64,000 bases of DNA from Bacillota bacterium (GCA_023421245.1 JAEZTV010000022.1:62001-126000), one strand, 5' to 3'. Counted from the first letter of the stretch, positions 1 through 8,685 are shown. Notes: generated from the letters alone by a model not told the origin. Numbers and translations: made by a program.

Positions 1-74
1 CGCGCAGCCTGATTCGCCGCATTGACCGTGACGAGCTTCTGCAGGCTCTGGTCAAGGCGTATCTGGACGATTGA
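1..74 (+). CDS. C-terminal end of an unidentified protein (partial)
   Basis: An open frame enters from the left edge in frame 3 and ends at TGA 72-74. The visible tail is 23 residues, roughly RSLIRRIDRDELLQALVKAY then LDD. It is a charged, probably helical C-terminus. A hairpin with a T-run follows at 99-146, which fits the end of a transcription unit. There is too little sequence to name a family. Confidence 0.5.
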   Translation, partial: RSLIRRIDRDELLQALVKAYLDD

Positions 75-98
75 TTGCGCTTTTGTTGTATTCTTAGT

Positions 99-146
99 AA
101 AGCGGTCTGTGAAAGAGATTGTTCTTGCGGGCCGCTTTTTTATTTT
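99..146 (+). terminator. Rho-independent terminator of the partial upstream gene
   Basis: AAAGCGG (99-105) can pair with CCGCTTT (132-138) and is followed by TTTATTTT. The inner loop is long, so this is weaker than the other terminators here. Confidence 0.5.
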
Positions 147-293
147 ATCATCATCCACCCGTACAAAATGCATTATTTGGGAGGATGTAGTAACTGCTTT
201 GTGTGAATAATGAAGCCGTTCGTTCTCCCGGACCGCCGGCTTGATGATTCTTTCATTATTATATTGATTTATGCTGAAAAGGAGGACTATATA

Positions 294-608
294 ATGTCGG
301 AAAATACACCCCAGAAGGGAAAGACCCTCACATATCATGGCAAACCGCTTGTGCGCAGCGGAAACATCATTTACTACGGTAACGCCGAGGAAAGGTATAT
401 GGTAAAGCTTGAAGTTTTAGAAACGAACGAGGTAAACGATATGGAACTTGCAAGCCGTGTAGCGGTAAACCTTGTTCAGTTTGACAACGGAAACCAACGC
501 ATCGTTAAGCACGGAGAAAGAACAGGCGTGTTCGATGCACTGGATATCGGCAGCATTTGGCTTAGGCGCACCCTGTCTGAGCAAAAGGCGAAAACGGCAA
601 AGCAATAA
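294..608 (+). CDS. Small conserved hypothetical protein (104 aa)
   Basis: Starts at ATG 294, about 9 nt after a strong AAAAGGAGG site (277-285). The open frame extends upstream without any ribosome site, so this start is preferred. The protein is soluble and has no signal peptide or membrane segment. Its middle (HGKPLVRSGNIIYYGN, then a segment like LEVLETNEVNDMELASRVAV) resembles small uncharacterised proteins I associate with Clostridia, but I know no function. The C-terminal region, DIGSIWLRRTL plus a Lys/Ala tail, is probably helical. It is a single-gene unit closed by a perfect 14-bp-stem terminator. Confidence 0.75.
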   Translation: MSENTPQKGKTLTYHGKPLVRSGNIIYYGNAEERYMVKLEVLETNEVNDMELASRVAVNLVQFDNGNQRIVKHGERTGVFDALDIGSIWLRRTLSEQKAKTAKQ

Positions 609-644
609 GAACCAAAGGGCTTGCACCTTTGGTATGATTGCTCA

Positions 645-683
645 AAAGGCAGGAATCCTCACATGGATTCCTGCCTTTGTTTA
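645..683 (+). terminator. Rho-independent terminator
   Basis: A perfect 14-bp stem (645-658 with 665-678) with a 6-nt loop and a T-rich tail, 37 nt after the stop of the 104-aa gene. A smaller hairpin (611-618 with 626-633) precedes it. Confidence 0.85.
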
Positions 684-778
684 TAGCAAGAATACAGGCT
701 GGACCCCACAAAGGGCGGGGAGAGATTTGAAAAGACAGAAGTGTTGCACGGAAAGTATTTGGGGCGCCCATAGCAGAC

Positions 779-814
779 AAAGCGATAATCACAGTCGTTT
801 GTGATTATCGCTTT
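779..814. terminator. Perfect hairpin between convergent genes, possible bidirectional terminator
   Basis: A 15-bp perfect stem (779-793 with 800-814) around the loop GTCGTT. It lies 73 bp beyond the stop of the leftward permease gene. The T-run is short on both strands, so its strength is uncertain. Confidence 0.6.
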
Positions 815-886
815 GTATATCGGGCTGCTCAGTAACCCATTCTGGCACGTAGCCCTATATGCATCTATATTCAGGTAAAGTCTGCC

Positions 887-1960
887 CTAGGTCTTCCAGA
901 AGCGGATTTTGCCGCTCTTTTGAAAATTGATGGCGACCATCAGCAGCACCGGCAGAAGAATCATTCCCGCTACGCCGAAGTTGACAAGTCCAACGTACAT
1001 GCTCATCAAGGTAAGCAGCGGATGCAGCCCAATGCTCTGCCCGACAATGCGCGGTTCAATGATGTTGCGGATGACGGTAATAATCACATACATTATTAAA
1101 AGCCCAAGGGCCAACTGATAATTGCCTTTTACCAGCTCAATAATAATCCATGGTATAACAATTCCGCCGGTCCCCAGTATGGGAAAGATATCCACAAACG
1201 CAATCAACAAGGCAACCAGTATTGCGGATTCAATCCGCAGGATGGTAAGGCCAATCGAAAGTTCAACGAAGGTGATGGAGATAATAATCAGGTATGCACG
1301 CAGATACTTTAACACGGTATCGACAAGATAGCTTTTGGCATCATACAGCCAGCCGATGTATTTGGCCGGAAGCTGTTTGACGACAAATGCACGAATGCGG
1401 CCGAAATCTAAGCTGATGAACACCGACGACATAATGGTAAATAAAAGAGCAAGCAGAAAGGATGGCAGCCTTGCAGATGCCTGCGCAAGCCATGACATCG
1501 CGCTCTTTGAGGTATTGATGATAAAGTCCTTGAGTGCAGTCATCACGCTGTCCAGCGTTTCCGAGATACTGGGGGAAAGGCCGGAAAAAAACTCCGCAGT
1601 CATATCGTTAATCTTCACAAGCGCAGGTTCAAAGCTGTTGGTATAGGCACTCGGCAGTTTCTCAAACAGCTTCACAACTTCCATGGCAATCCGTGAACCG
1701 GTCAGCCACAGCAGCACGCCCAGCGCGCCATATGCAAGTATGATGACGATAACCGCCCAAAGCTTGCGGTTTCCCTTAAAACGACGGTGCAAAAGCTCCA
1801 CCAACGGTTTGAGGATATACGCGATCAGAAAACCGATTAGAAACGGCATCACCCAAACGGCAACGTATTTTAAGCACAGGTAAATAAGAACAATGATGAT
1901 TGCCCAATAGACAGTATTGATGATAAAAGCCCGGCGCCGCTGAACCTTGTCGATATTCAC
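887..1960 (-). CDS. ytvI: AI-2E/PerM-type permease, probably sporulation membrane protein YtvI
   Basis: A polytopic membrane protein of about 357 residues. After a short basic N-terminus comes a first membrane segment (AIIIVLIYLCLKYVAVWVMP), then further hydrophobic blocks typical of the AI-2E transporter family. The C-terminal half (VDIFPILGTGGIVIPW and IGLHPLLTLMSMYVGL) matches the conserved family core. In Bacillus and Clostridia the paralogue YtvI is linked to sporulation, but its substrate is not established. The frame opens at TTG 2011 without a ribosome site. I prefer GTG 1960 (MNIDKVQRRR) with AAAGGA 12 nt upstream; ATG 1993 or 1990 are alternatives. Monocistronic and leftward. Confidence 0.8.
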   Translation of the reverse strand: MNIDKVQRRRAFIINTVYWAIIIVLIYLCLKYVAVWVMPFLIGFLIAYILKPLVELLHRRFKGNRKLWAVIVIILAYGALGVLLWLTGSRIAMEVVKLFEKLPSAYTNSFEPALVKINDMTAEFFSGLSPSISETLDSVMTALKDFIINTSKSAMSWLAQASARLPSFLLALLFTIMSSVFISLDFGRIRAFVVKQLPAKYIGWLYDAKSYLVDTVLKYLRAYLIIISITFVELSIGLTILRIESAILVALLIAFVDIFPILGTGGIVIPWIIIELVKGNYQLALGLLIMYVIITVIRNIIEPRIVGQSIGLHPLLTLMSMYVGLVNFGVAGMILLPVLLMVAINFQKSGKIRFWKT

Positions 1961-2382
1961 TGCACAATCAAATCCTTTCTTTTGTGGCATCATCCCCTTA
2001 GAAGGGAACAATATCCGATTTTATCACAGATGTCTGGCATGGGGGGGCATTAATCGTTATCTCAAATCTGCAAGGGAAAATCAATCACATAAATTACTTA
2101 CTTATCATACTACCGTGTCAACCTGAATATATCAAGGCGAATTATATAAATTTTACGTAATCACGCTCGATGGTACATCGGCGCACAATTTTCCGAGATA
2201 AAATGCGCGGCATCCTACGGCATTTTGACATGTCGTACAGAAATGAATAGCAAACTGCACAAATATAGCACTATATTCACTATTTTAAGAAGTAAACCCG
2301 AGAAAATAAAAGCAAGACAACGGTAATCTTTATAAATGCCGGATTATTAGCGCTTTCGGGCAGATAAAGCCGTCTTTGTCAA
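1961..2382. other. AT-rich divergent intergenic region
   Basis: Apart from the unresolved 5' end of the leftward permease gene, I see no gene or repeat here. The region is AT-rich and probably holds the permease promoter, but no convincing -35/-10 pair was found on the minus strand. Short palindromic scraps are present but none has a T-run. Confidence 0.4.
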
Positions 2383-2524
2383 TTGATGAATCAAATTTCG
2401 CGTGGTATAGTGTACTTCATACACACACATTCGTTTTTGGAGCGAGTACTAATGCGTGTTTGCACGGCGAGGGAATACCCGCGCAACGGCACATAATGCA
2501 AGGAAAGGGGATGCTGCAGGTACA
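2383..2524 (+). promoter_or_regulatory. Promoter and leader of the threonine/aspartate operon
   Basis: TTGATG (2383-2388), a 17-nt spacer and TATAGT (2406-2411) form a good sigma-A promoter. The leader of about 105 nt contains a hairpin-forming GCGAGGG/CCCGCGC stretch and a possible 14-codon ORF (2452-2496, MRVCTAREYPRNGT) behind GGAG. It ends Gly-Thr-stop and holds two Thr codons, which is too few for a classical threonine attenuator. I therefore keep the leader-peptide idea at low confidence and the promoter at good confidence. Confidence 0.7.
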
Positions 2525-2959
2525 ATGTCAAACTATCTGTTGGTAGACAGCAATGTACTGCCCGAAGTATTTGCAAAAGTGGTAGCCGCAAAGGCACTGC
2601 TTGCAACCGGTAAGGCCAAAACATCATCGCAGGCGGCGCAGATGGCAGGAATTTCACGCAGCGCCTTTTATAAGTATAAGGATAGTGTTTATGCACAAGG
2701 AGCCGCCTCATCGAATAGCATGCTTACCCTTACCGCAACCCTGAGTGACGAGCCGGGTGTGCTTTCTCGGCTGATTGGGGAGCTGTATGAGGCGGGGGTA
2801 AACATCCTCACCATCAACCAGAATATCCCGGTGGATGGCGTTGCGCTGGTGTCGGTTTCCGCACGTGGTGACGCACTGCGTATGGAGCTTGGCGAGCTAT
2901 TAATACATCTTAAATCGGTACAGGGCATTGTGGATGTAAGGCTGATTGCGGGAGGATAG
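2525..2959 (+). CDS. pheB: ACT domain-containing protein, UPF0735/PheB family
   Basis: A 144-residue cytoplasmic protein. Residues 1-58 match the UPF0735 N-terminus: the opening MSNYLLVDSNVLPEVF, an AKALLATGKAKT block, and the HTH-like ISRSAFYKYKDSV (43-55). Residues 66-142 form one ACT fold (DEPGVLSRLIGELYEAGVNI), the kind of module that binds amino acids as a regulatory signal. In Bacillus the homologue lies beside pheA and its role is unproven. Here it is first in an operon with hom, thrB and lysC, which suggests amino-acid sensing for aspartate-family synthesis (inference). ATG 2525 is used because the family opens at this motif. An AAAGGGG site lies about 15 nt upstream, a little far, so the start is likely but not certain. 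Confidence 0.85.
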   Translation: MSNYLLVDSNVLPEVFAKVVAAKALLATGKAKTSSQAAQMAGISRSAFYKYKDSVYAQGAASSNSMLTLTATLSDEPGVLSRLIGELYEAGVNILTINQNIPVDGVALVSVSARGDALRMELGELLIHLKSVQGIVDVRLIAGG

Positions 2960-3021
2960 CCCACAGCAGCAGAGCGCCTTTTTTGATCCATCATCATTTT
3001 AATGAAAGGAATAAGATAGAT

Positions 3022-4260
3022 ATGGCTAACATTGCATTGCTCGGCCACGGTGTGGTAGGTTCAGGCGTTGCCGAACTTTTACTAAAAAACAAACAGTCAC
3101 TTGAGGCAAAGTTGGGGGAAGAGGTTAGTCTTGTGCACATCCTTGATCTGCGTGAGTTTGATGTCTCATACAAACAACGATTTACCAAGGATTTTGACGT
3201 CATTTTAAACGATAAAACCGTAAATATTGTTGTAGAGGTGATGGGCGGGCTTACCCCTGCGTATGATTTTGTAAAGTCCTGCCTGAAGAATGGCAAAAGT
3301 GTGGTAACCTCCAACAAAGAGCTTGTTGCGGCGAAGGGCGCGGAGCTTTTACAGCTTGCGCGGGAAAACAACGTAAACTTCTTGTTCGAGGCAAGCGTGG
3401 GCGGCGGCATTCCCATTATCCGGCCCATGCACCAATGCCTCGCTGCCAACGAGATTCGGGAGGTTGCGGGTATCCTTAACGGTACCACAAACTTTATTCT
3501 GACTAAGATGATCCGCGAGCAAACCCCGTTTACCGACGCGCTTGCGCTTGCACAGTCGCTCGGTTACGCGGAGCGTGACCCCACGGCGGATGTAGAGGGG
3601 CACGACGCCTGCCGTAAAATCTGCATCCTTGCCTCGCTCGCTTACGGCAAGCATGTATACCCCGAACAGGTTAAGACCGAAGGCATTACAAAGCTTACCC
3701 TTGCAGACGTTGCTTATGCCGAAAGCGCAGGCTGTGTGATAAAGCTGATTGGACGCTGCAAAAAGCTCGCAAACGACAAACTTGAGATTATGGTAAGCCC
3801 GGCGCTGCTGCCGCGCGAAAGTCAGCTTGCGGGTGTTGATGATGTGTTCAACGGCATCCTTGTACGCGGCGATGCAACCGGCGATGTTGTGTTTTATGGA
3901 AAGGGCGCGGGTAAACTACCCACTGCAAGCGCGGTTGTCGCCGATATTATTGACGAGATTAAACACAGTGATACGATCCGTACCTTATATTGGACGGATG
4001 GCGAGCAAGACTATGTTGAGGACAGCGCAAACTACCGCAGCAGGCTGTACCTGCGCATCGCCGCAGATAACCCGCCGGAGGCAGGGGAGATGCTGCGCAG
4101 TTTATACGGCGAGACCGTACCCCTTGCGCGCAGCGGCGCACAAAACGAGTGTGCCGTGCTTACCCCTGAAGGCACCGAACAAGAGCACGCAGCGCACAGG
4201 GCAAAGCTTGCCGCCGCGGGCTACGAGGTGCTGGGAAGTATTCGTCTGCTCGACTACTAA
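3022..4260 (+). CDS. hom: Homoserine dehydrogenase
   Basis: A 412-aa enzyme that reduces aspartate semialdehyde to homoserine with NAD(P)H, at the branch to threonine and methionine. The N-terminal Rossmann motif is GHGVVG (8-13). The family signature AQSLGYAERDPTADVEGHD plus ACRK (177-199) ends in the catalytic Lys199, and GILNGTTNFIL is at about 150-160. The C-terminal part (about 335-412, RSRLYLRIAADNPPEAGEM) has an ACT-like domain, usually the site of threonine feedback. The start is ATG 3022, 11 nt after GAAAGGA. The gene lies 62 bp after the ACT protein and 24 bp before thrB, so it is co-transcribed. Confidence 0.95.
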   Translation: MANIALLGHGVVGSGVAELLLKNKQSLEAKLGEEVSLVHILDLREFDVSYKQRFTKDFDVILNDKTVNIVVEVMGGLTPAYDFVKSCLKNGKSVVTSNKELVAAKGAELLQLARENNVNFLFEASVGGGIPIIRPMHQCLAANEIREVAGILNGTTNFILTKMIREQTPFTDALALAQSLGYAERDPTADVEGHDACRKICILASLAYGKHVYPEQVKTEGITKLTLADVAYAESAGCVIKLIGRCKKLANDKLEIMVSPALLPRESQLAGVDDVFNGILVRGDATGDVVFYGKGAGKLPTASAVVADIIDEIKHSDTIRTLYWTDGEQDYVEDSANYRSRLYLRIAADNPPEAGEMLRSLYGETVPLARSGAQNECAVLTPEGTEQEHAAHRAKLAAAGYEVLGSIRLLDY

Positions 4261-4284
4261 CTGTTTTGCGAAAGAAGCGTGCAC

Positions 4285-5178
4285 ATGAAGATAACCGTTC
4301 CGGCAACCAGTGCCAATCTCGGCTCGGGCTTTGATTCACTGGGGCTTGCCGTTAACCTGTATAATGAGGTGATTCTTGAGCCTTGTGACCGGCTTGATAT
4401 CGCTTCGCTTGATAACATTATGGTGCCGGCGGGTGCCGACAATCTTATCTATTTTGCCGCGAAAAGCGTGTTCGATGTGTGCGGCAAACGCCTTGGCGGA
4501 CTAAAAATCCGCCAGCGCAATAACATCCCGATGACACGCGGCCTTGGCAGTTCATCGGCGTGTATCATCGCGGGGCTGATCGGTGCAAATGCGCTTTTGC
4601 GGGACCCCCTGGACGAGGCTGCGCTTGTAAACCTTGCTGCCACCATCGAGGGGCACCCCGACAACACAACGCCTGCGTTGCTGGGCGGCCTTGTCACCGC
4701 GGTGATGGATAACGGACGGGTGTACTACATTAAGCAGGAGATTGCAGGGGCGCTTAAGCTGTATGCCATCATCCCTGATTTTGAGCTTTCCACCGAGTTT
4801 GCCCGCGGCGTATTGCCGGATGTCGTGTCACGCCGCGATGCGGTACACAACCTATCACGTGCAGCGCTTATGTCGGCTTCGCTGCTTGCGGGCAAATACG
4901 ATAATCTGCGTGTCGCGGTGGGTGACCGCCTGCACCAGCCCTACCGTTTGCCGTACATTGACGGTGCCGATGCGGTGTTTGACCTGTGCTATGAATTGGG
5001 CGCGTACTGCGTGTTTATCAGCGGAGCAGGCCCCACCCTGCTTACCATTACAGACGGCAAGGACACCGCGTTTGAACACAATGCCCGTACGCGGCTTGAT
5101 GGCTTAGGCAAGGCATCGTGGCAGCTTTTGCCCCTTGCAATTGACAACCGCGGTGCGCGGATCAGCTGTGGGTCATAG
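4285..5178 (+). CDS. thrB: Homoserine kinase
   Basis: A 297-aa GHMP-family kinase that phosphorylates homoserine with ATP on the way to threonine. The N-terminus MKITVPATSANLGSGFDSLG is diagnostic. The ATP loop PMTRGLGSSSACIIAG lies at residues 82-97, and a C-terminal glycine motif FISGAGPTLL is present. The start is ATG 4285; a GTG two codons upstream (4279) also fits the frame but is less like the family. It is third in the hom operon. Threonine synthase (thrC) is not next to it and must be elsewhere. Confidence 0.95.
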   Translation: MKITVPATSANLGSGFDSLGLAVNLYNEVILEPCDRLDIASLDNIMVPAGADNLIYFAAKSVFDVCGKRLGGLKIRQRNNIPMTRGLGSSSACIIAGLIGANALLRDPLDEAALVNLAATIEGHPDNTTPALLGGLVTAVMDNGRVYYIKQEIAGALKLYAIIPDFELSTEFARGVLPDVVSRRDAVHNLSRAALMSASLLAGKYDNLRVAVGDRLHQPYRLPYIDGADAVFDLCYELGAYCVFISGAGPTLLTITDGKDTAFEHNARTRLDGLGKASWQLLPLAIDNRGARISCGS

Positions 5179-5249
5179 ACGGTATCATTTTTTTCATCGC
5201 GCGCATAAACTTTAGATACACAGCATGCGTAAACTGCCCATAACAGGCA

Positions 5250-5277
5250 TTGACATACAGGAACCATAAGCTAATAT
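5250..5277 (+). promoter_or_regulatory. Possible internal promoter before lysC
   Basis: TTGACA (5250-5255), a 16-nt spacer and TAATAT (5272-5277) match sigma-A well. However, the predicted transcript would begin about where the lysC ribosome site (5281-5286) lies, so it could give only a near-leaderless message. It may be spurious. Confidence 0.3.
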
Positions 5278-5296
5278 GCAGGGAGGAAACAGGCAG

Positions 5297-6502
5297 ATGA
5301 GCCTAATTGTACAAAAATTCGGAGGATCCTCGGTTCGGGATACCGAGCGCATCTTCAACGTTGCACGCATAATCACCGACACCTACGCCAAGGGCAACGA
5401 CGTAATTGTGGTTGTTTCCGCGCAGGGCGATACCACCGATGATTTAATTGAAAAGGCAGCGCAGATCAACGATAAGCCGTCAAGGCGTGAGATGGATGTT
5501 CTGCTTTCAAGCGGTGAACAAATCTCTATGTCGCTGCTTGCCATGGCGATTGAAAAACTTGGGTACCCTGTGAAATCGCTTACCGGATGGCAGGCGGGCT
5601 TTTTAACCGACTCCACCCACGGCGATTCGCGCATTAAACGTGTCGATACCGAGCGCCTGACCAACGAAATCAACAAGAAGAACATTGTTATCGTTGCAGG
5701 ATTCCAGGGCCTTAACCGTTATGATGATATTACAACGCTCGGACGCGGCGGCTCCGATACCTCGGCTGTGGCCATTGCGGCTGCCATGCACGCGTCGGTA
5801 TGTCAGATTCACACCGATGTAGACGGCGTTTACACCGCCGATCCGCGTCATATTAAGAATGCAAAAAAGCTTGATGAGATCACCTACGATGAGATGCTCG
5901 AACTTGCAACGCTCGGTGCGCAGGTGCTGCACAACCGTTCTGTTGAAATGGCAAAAAAATATGCGGTTAAACTTGAGGTGCTCTCCAGTTTGGAGCGGGT
6001 ACCCGGTACACAGGTGAAGGAGGCTATTAAAGTGGAAAAAATGCTGATCAAGGGTGTTACCAATGACGATAATGTTGCAAGAATTTCGGTGGTGGGGCTG
6101 CCCGACCAGCCGGGTATTGCGTTTAAGCTATTCTCGCTGCTTGGGAAAAACAAGATTAATGTAGACATTATCCTGCAGTCCATCGGCCGCGATAACTCCA
6201 AGGATATCAGCTTCACGGTGTCGCGTGCGCACAAGGAGCGCTCGATGGAGCTGCTGAGCGATTTTATTCACTCGGTGGGCGCAAAGGATATCCTGTGTGA
6301 CGATAACATCTCCAAGGTATCAATTGTCGGTGCCGGAATGCAGACCCACGCAGGCGTTGCCGCAAAGATGTTCGAGGCGCTCATGGACGCCAATATCAAC
6401 ATCCAGATGATCTCCACCAGCGAGATTAAGATATCGGTGCTTATCGACAAAAAGGATTCTGAGAAGGCGGTCAGTGCCATTCACGATGCTTTTATCAGCT
6501 AA
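5297..6502 (+). CDS. lysC: Aspartate kinase
   Basis: A 401-aa enzyme that phosphorylates aspartate, the first step toward lysine, threonine and methionine. The kinase motif KFGGSSV is at residues 6-12, and the substrate/ATP region GRGGSDTSAVAIAAAMHA is in the middle. Two C-terminal ACT modules (from about 260) contain GLPDQPGIAFKLFSLLGKN and an MQTHAGVAAKMF segment, as in the lysine/threonine-inhibited class. ATG 5297 follows GGGAGG by 10 nt. It is the last gene of the ACT-hom-thrB-lysC operon, 118 bp after thrB, and is followed by a terminator. Confidence 0.95.
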   Translation: MSLIVQKFGGSSVRDTERIFNVARIITDTYAKGNDVIVVVSAQGDTTDDLIEKAAQINDKPSRREMDVLLSSGEQISMSLLAMAIEKLGYPVKSLTGWQAGFLTDSTHGDSRIKRVDTERLTNEINKKNIVIVAGFQGLNRYDDITTLGRGGSDTSAVAIAAAMHASVCQIHTDVDGVYTADPRHIKNAKKLDEITYDEMLELATLGAQVLHNRSVEMAKKYAVKLEVLSSLERVPGTQVKEAIKVEKMLIKGVTNDDNVARISVVGLPDQPGIAFKLFSLLGKNKINVDIILQSIGRDNSKDISFTVSRAHKERSMELLSDFIHSVGAKDILCDDNISKVSIVGAGMQTHAGVAAKMFEALMDANINIQMISTSEIKISVLIDKKDSEKAVSAIHDAFIS

Positions 6503-6542
6503 GCTGCCGCACGTTAAGTAAACCAATTTATGCGATACCCCA

Positions 6543-6580
6543 AGGCGGAAGACACAAATTCTTCCGCCTGTTTTCTTTTG
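6543..6580 (+). terminator. Terminator of the hom-thrB-lysC operon
   Basis: AGGCGGAAG (6543-6551) pairs with CTTCCGCCT (6561-6569) and is followed by GTTTTCTTTT. A second GC-rich hairpin (6622-6629 with 6644-6651) just beyond it may end the leftward DUF2804 gene. Confidence 0.8.
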
Positions 6581-6687
6581 TGAGGGTTTGAAGCCGCACG
6601 AAGCGGGCAGACACGGCACCACCCCCTTCCGCTTATTATGGCAGAAGGGGGCGGCTTATGTATATCAGTTAATTTTGAATTAGAATC

Positions 6688-7722
6688 TTACCAGCGATTC
6701 GTTACGCGTTCGGCAAAGCCCATGACATCTTTAAATTTCAGCTCGGTGCCGTCGTCCAGTCTCGCGGTACCGGAAAACCGCCCGAATACCTGCTGCTGGT
6801 CGGAGCACACGATAAGCGCGTTCAGCTTAGCAGAACGATCCAAAACGGGGAAGAATGTCAAGTGCAGCCGTCCGTCATCCGAGCCGATAATCCAATCCTT
6901 ATTTACATCGGGACGAAGCTTCGAATCCTTGGGGATGTTGAATACTACGCCGCCCAGTTTGTGCGCACGCCCGTTGTAAAACAGCATATTTTCGGTGGCG
7001 GCAGAGGTATCGCCAAAGCCGTATCCAAGGTTAAAGCCAAACGGAACGCCCTTAATCAGGCAGGACAGACTGCTCCAATACCAGGTGTTTTTGTATGTCC
7101 ATACCCCGCGTCCCCAGTCAAACGTACCAAACGAGCTGTCGGCGGTAAATTCGTATCGTTTCCCACCAAACTGCGCTTCACCGCTTGCGCGCATACAGTT
7201 TATCTTACGGTTGTAGTAAAATGCCTTTACCGCCCCGGGGAAAGGGACTACAATGTTCATTGACTCCTCCGGCTCGTCGGTCAAAAGAATATCGGCCGTA
7301 AACGGCTTACTATCCTTAAAGTCTTTGAACATGCATTGCAGGTGGCGCCCCTTCTCGGTAATTTTAAAAGAGAGGGTGCACTTGTCGTGCTGAAATACAA
7401 CATCACCCCGCATAGAACTTGCGGGCATGTGGTATTTACCAAGTGGCATAGGGGTCATAACACTTGCCGTGTACTGAGAACCCTCGTCAAAATCAAGCAG
7501 ACTTGCGCTGACAAAACCCAGATAGCCATTGTCAGAAACGGTAAAGGCTACGCCATAGTGGTCGTTGCAAACGAGATAATAGTCCCACTCTTTAAGCAGG
7601 AGCTTGCTGGATTTGACTTGATCGCGGCAATATTCGAGCATTGGTGTTTTGCTATAGCCGGCAGCACGCAGCCTGCCGCGCTCATCGAACAAGGAATCCT
7701 TTGCAGTAAGTACCCTTTGCAT
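6688..7722 (-). CDS. DUF2804 domain-containing protein
   Basis: A 344-aa soluble protein with no signal peptide. The segment FGTFDWGRGVWTYKNTWYWSS is the hallmark of DUF2804, a beta-rich family of unknown function. The N-terminus carries an LFDERGRLRAAGYSKTP element also typical of the family. Aromatic residues are abundant, as in lipocalin-like barrels, but no catalytic residue can be assigned. The start ATG 7722 has GAAAGGGG at good spacing. It is a single leftward gene convergent with lysC, and it shares its upstream region with the heat-shock gene hsp20. Confidence 0.85.
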   Translation of the reverse strand: MQRVLTAKDSLFDERGRLRAAGYSKTPMLEYCRDQVKSSKLLLKEWDYYLVCNDHYGVAFTVSDNGYLGFVSASLLDFDEGSQYTASVMTPMPLGKYHMPASSMRGDVVFQHDKCTLSFKITEKGRHLQCMFKDFKDSKPFTADILLTDEPEESMNIVVPFPGAVKAFYYNRKINCMRASGEAQFGGKRYEFTADSSFGTFDWGRGVWTYKNTWYWSSLSCLIKGVPFGFNLGYGFGDTSAATENMLFYNGRAHKLGGVVFNIPKDSKLRPDVNKDWIIGSDDGRLHLTFFPVLDRSAKLNALIVCSDQQQVFGRFSGTARLDDGTELKFKDVMGFAERVTNRW

Positions 7723-7868
7723 TTCTTTACCCCTTTCATTTTGACTAAACAGGAAATATTTCTCCTACAACACTATTATATCAAAAATTGCACATAAAAC
7801 AATAAATTGGGTGAATATATATAATATTCTCATATTTATACGAATGCTTGGCTCTGCAAGAGAGGGTT

Positions 7869-7895
7869 TTAGCACTCTATGGTGCAGAGTGCTAA
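7869..7895 (+). promoter_or_regulatory. CIRCE operator (HrcA binding site)
   Basis: TTAGCACTC, nine bases, then GAGTGCTAA: a perfect match to the CIRCE consensus bound by the heat-shock repressor HrcA. It lies 187 bp upstream of the hsp20 start. The gene on the other side (DUF2804) starts 147 bp away in the opposite direction, so control of either is possible, but hsp20 is the expected target. No clear -35/-10 pair was found close to it. Confidence 0.92.
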
Positions 7896-8081
7896 ATTAA
7901 TATTCGTTTCATAAATAGTTCCTTGTTTTGTAATATTTCAAGAGTAAAATATAGTTGAAAAGGGAAAGCAAAAGGCGGTCCTGTTCCCTGAAAGTCAAAA
8001 GGTCAAAGACGTTTTTGGGGAATTTACCGTCAAGCCGTTCCTACATCCACTATCAATCGATTATTCAAAGGAGGATTTTTT

Positions 8082-8504
8082 ATGTTTCATCTCATTCCGT
8101 TTGAGCGCAGGCAGCATAACGAGCTAAGGCGTATGTTCGATAATTTTGAAAAGAATTTCTTTGGGCTGTCTTCTAATTTTGCAGATTTCAGCACCGATAT
8201 TGTCGATGAAGGCGAGCACTATCTGCTGAAAGCCGATCTGCCCGGCTTTTCTAAGGAGGATATCGCCGTGGAGATCAACGGCGATCACCTGATCATTCGT
8301 GCGCAGCGCAGCGAGGAGCACAGTGCAGAGAAAGATAGCTTTGTTCGCCGCGAGCGCAGCTACGGTTCATTCAGCCGCAGCTTTGATCTTGCGGGCATCC
8401 GTGCGCAGGATATCAGCGCCGCATATAAGGACGGCGTTCTTGTGCTTACCCTGCCAAAGGACGCTGAGAGCACATTGCCGAGCCGCCGCATTAATATTCA
8501 ATAA
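8082..8504 (+). CDS. hsp20: Small heat-shock protein Hsp20 (alpha-crystallin family)
   Basis: A 140-aa ATP-independent holdase chaperone that binds unfolding proteins in the cytoplasm. The alpha-crystallin domain spans about residues 36-130, with ADLPGFSKEDIAVEINGDHL, the arginine-rich FVRRERSYGSFSRSF strand and the GVLVLTLPK end. A C-terminal INI tail fits the I-x-I oligomerisation motif. AAAGGAGG lies at good spacing before ATG 8082. The perfect CIRCE element upstream predicts HrcA repression and heat induction. Monocistronic, with a terminator at 8552. Confidence 0.95.
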   Translation: MFHLIPFERRQHNELRRMFDNFEKNFFGLSSNFADFSTDIVDEGEHYLLKADLPGFSKEDIAVEINGDHLIIRAQRSEEHSAEKDSFVRRERSYGSFSRSFDLAGIRAQDISAAYKDGVLVLTLPKDAESTLPSRRINIQ

Positions 8505-8551
8505 TTGAGTCTTATGCAGCGCATTCTTACAGGCGGCGGTACCTTTCATTA

Positions 8552-8597
8552 AAGCTGATGGCAGCCGAAGGCTTTGCGGTTGCCATCAGCTTGTTTT
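8552..8597 (+). terminator. Terminator of hsp20
   Basis: AAGCTGATGGCA (8552-8563) pairs with TGCCATCAGCTT (8581-8592), followed by GTTTT. Confidence 0.85.
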
Positions 8598-8664
8598 ATG
8601 CATCCTACGTATTCATTTACAAGAAAAACACTGCCTGTTTCACGGCGCAACGCAGATAGTCCGC

Positions 8665-8685
8665 AACTGTGACAATATCACTGTT
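8665..8685 (+). promoter_or_regulatory. Inverted repeat upstream of the CoA-disulfide reductase gene
   Basis: AACTGTGA, five bases, TCACTGTT: 8-bp arms with one mismatch, about 78 bp before the start codon. It resembles dyads used by Crp/Fnr-like or redox repressors, but the 5-nt centre is not canonical. The sequence GCGATAATAT occurs twice downstream (8701-8710 and 8737-8746). The regulator is unknown. Confidence 0.4.

Noticed and set aside
472..804. ORF overlapping the 104-aa gene and its terminators
   Set aside because: It runs through two strong hairpins and has no ribosome site or recognisable protein features.
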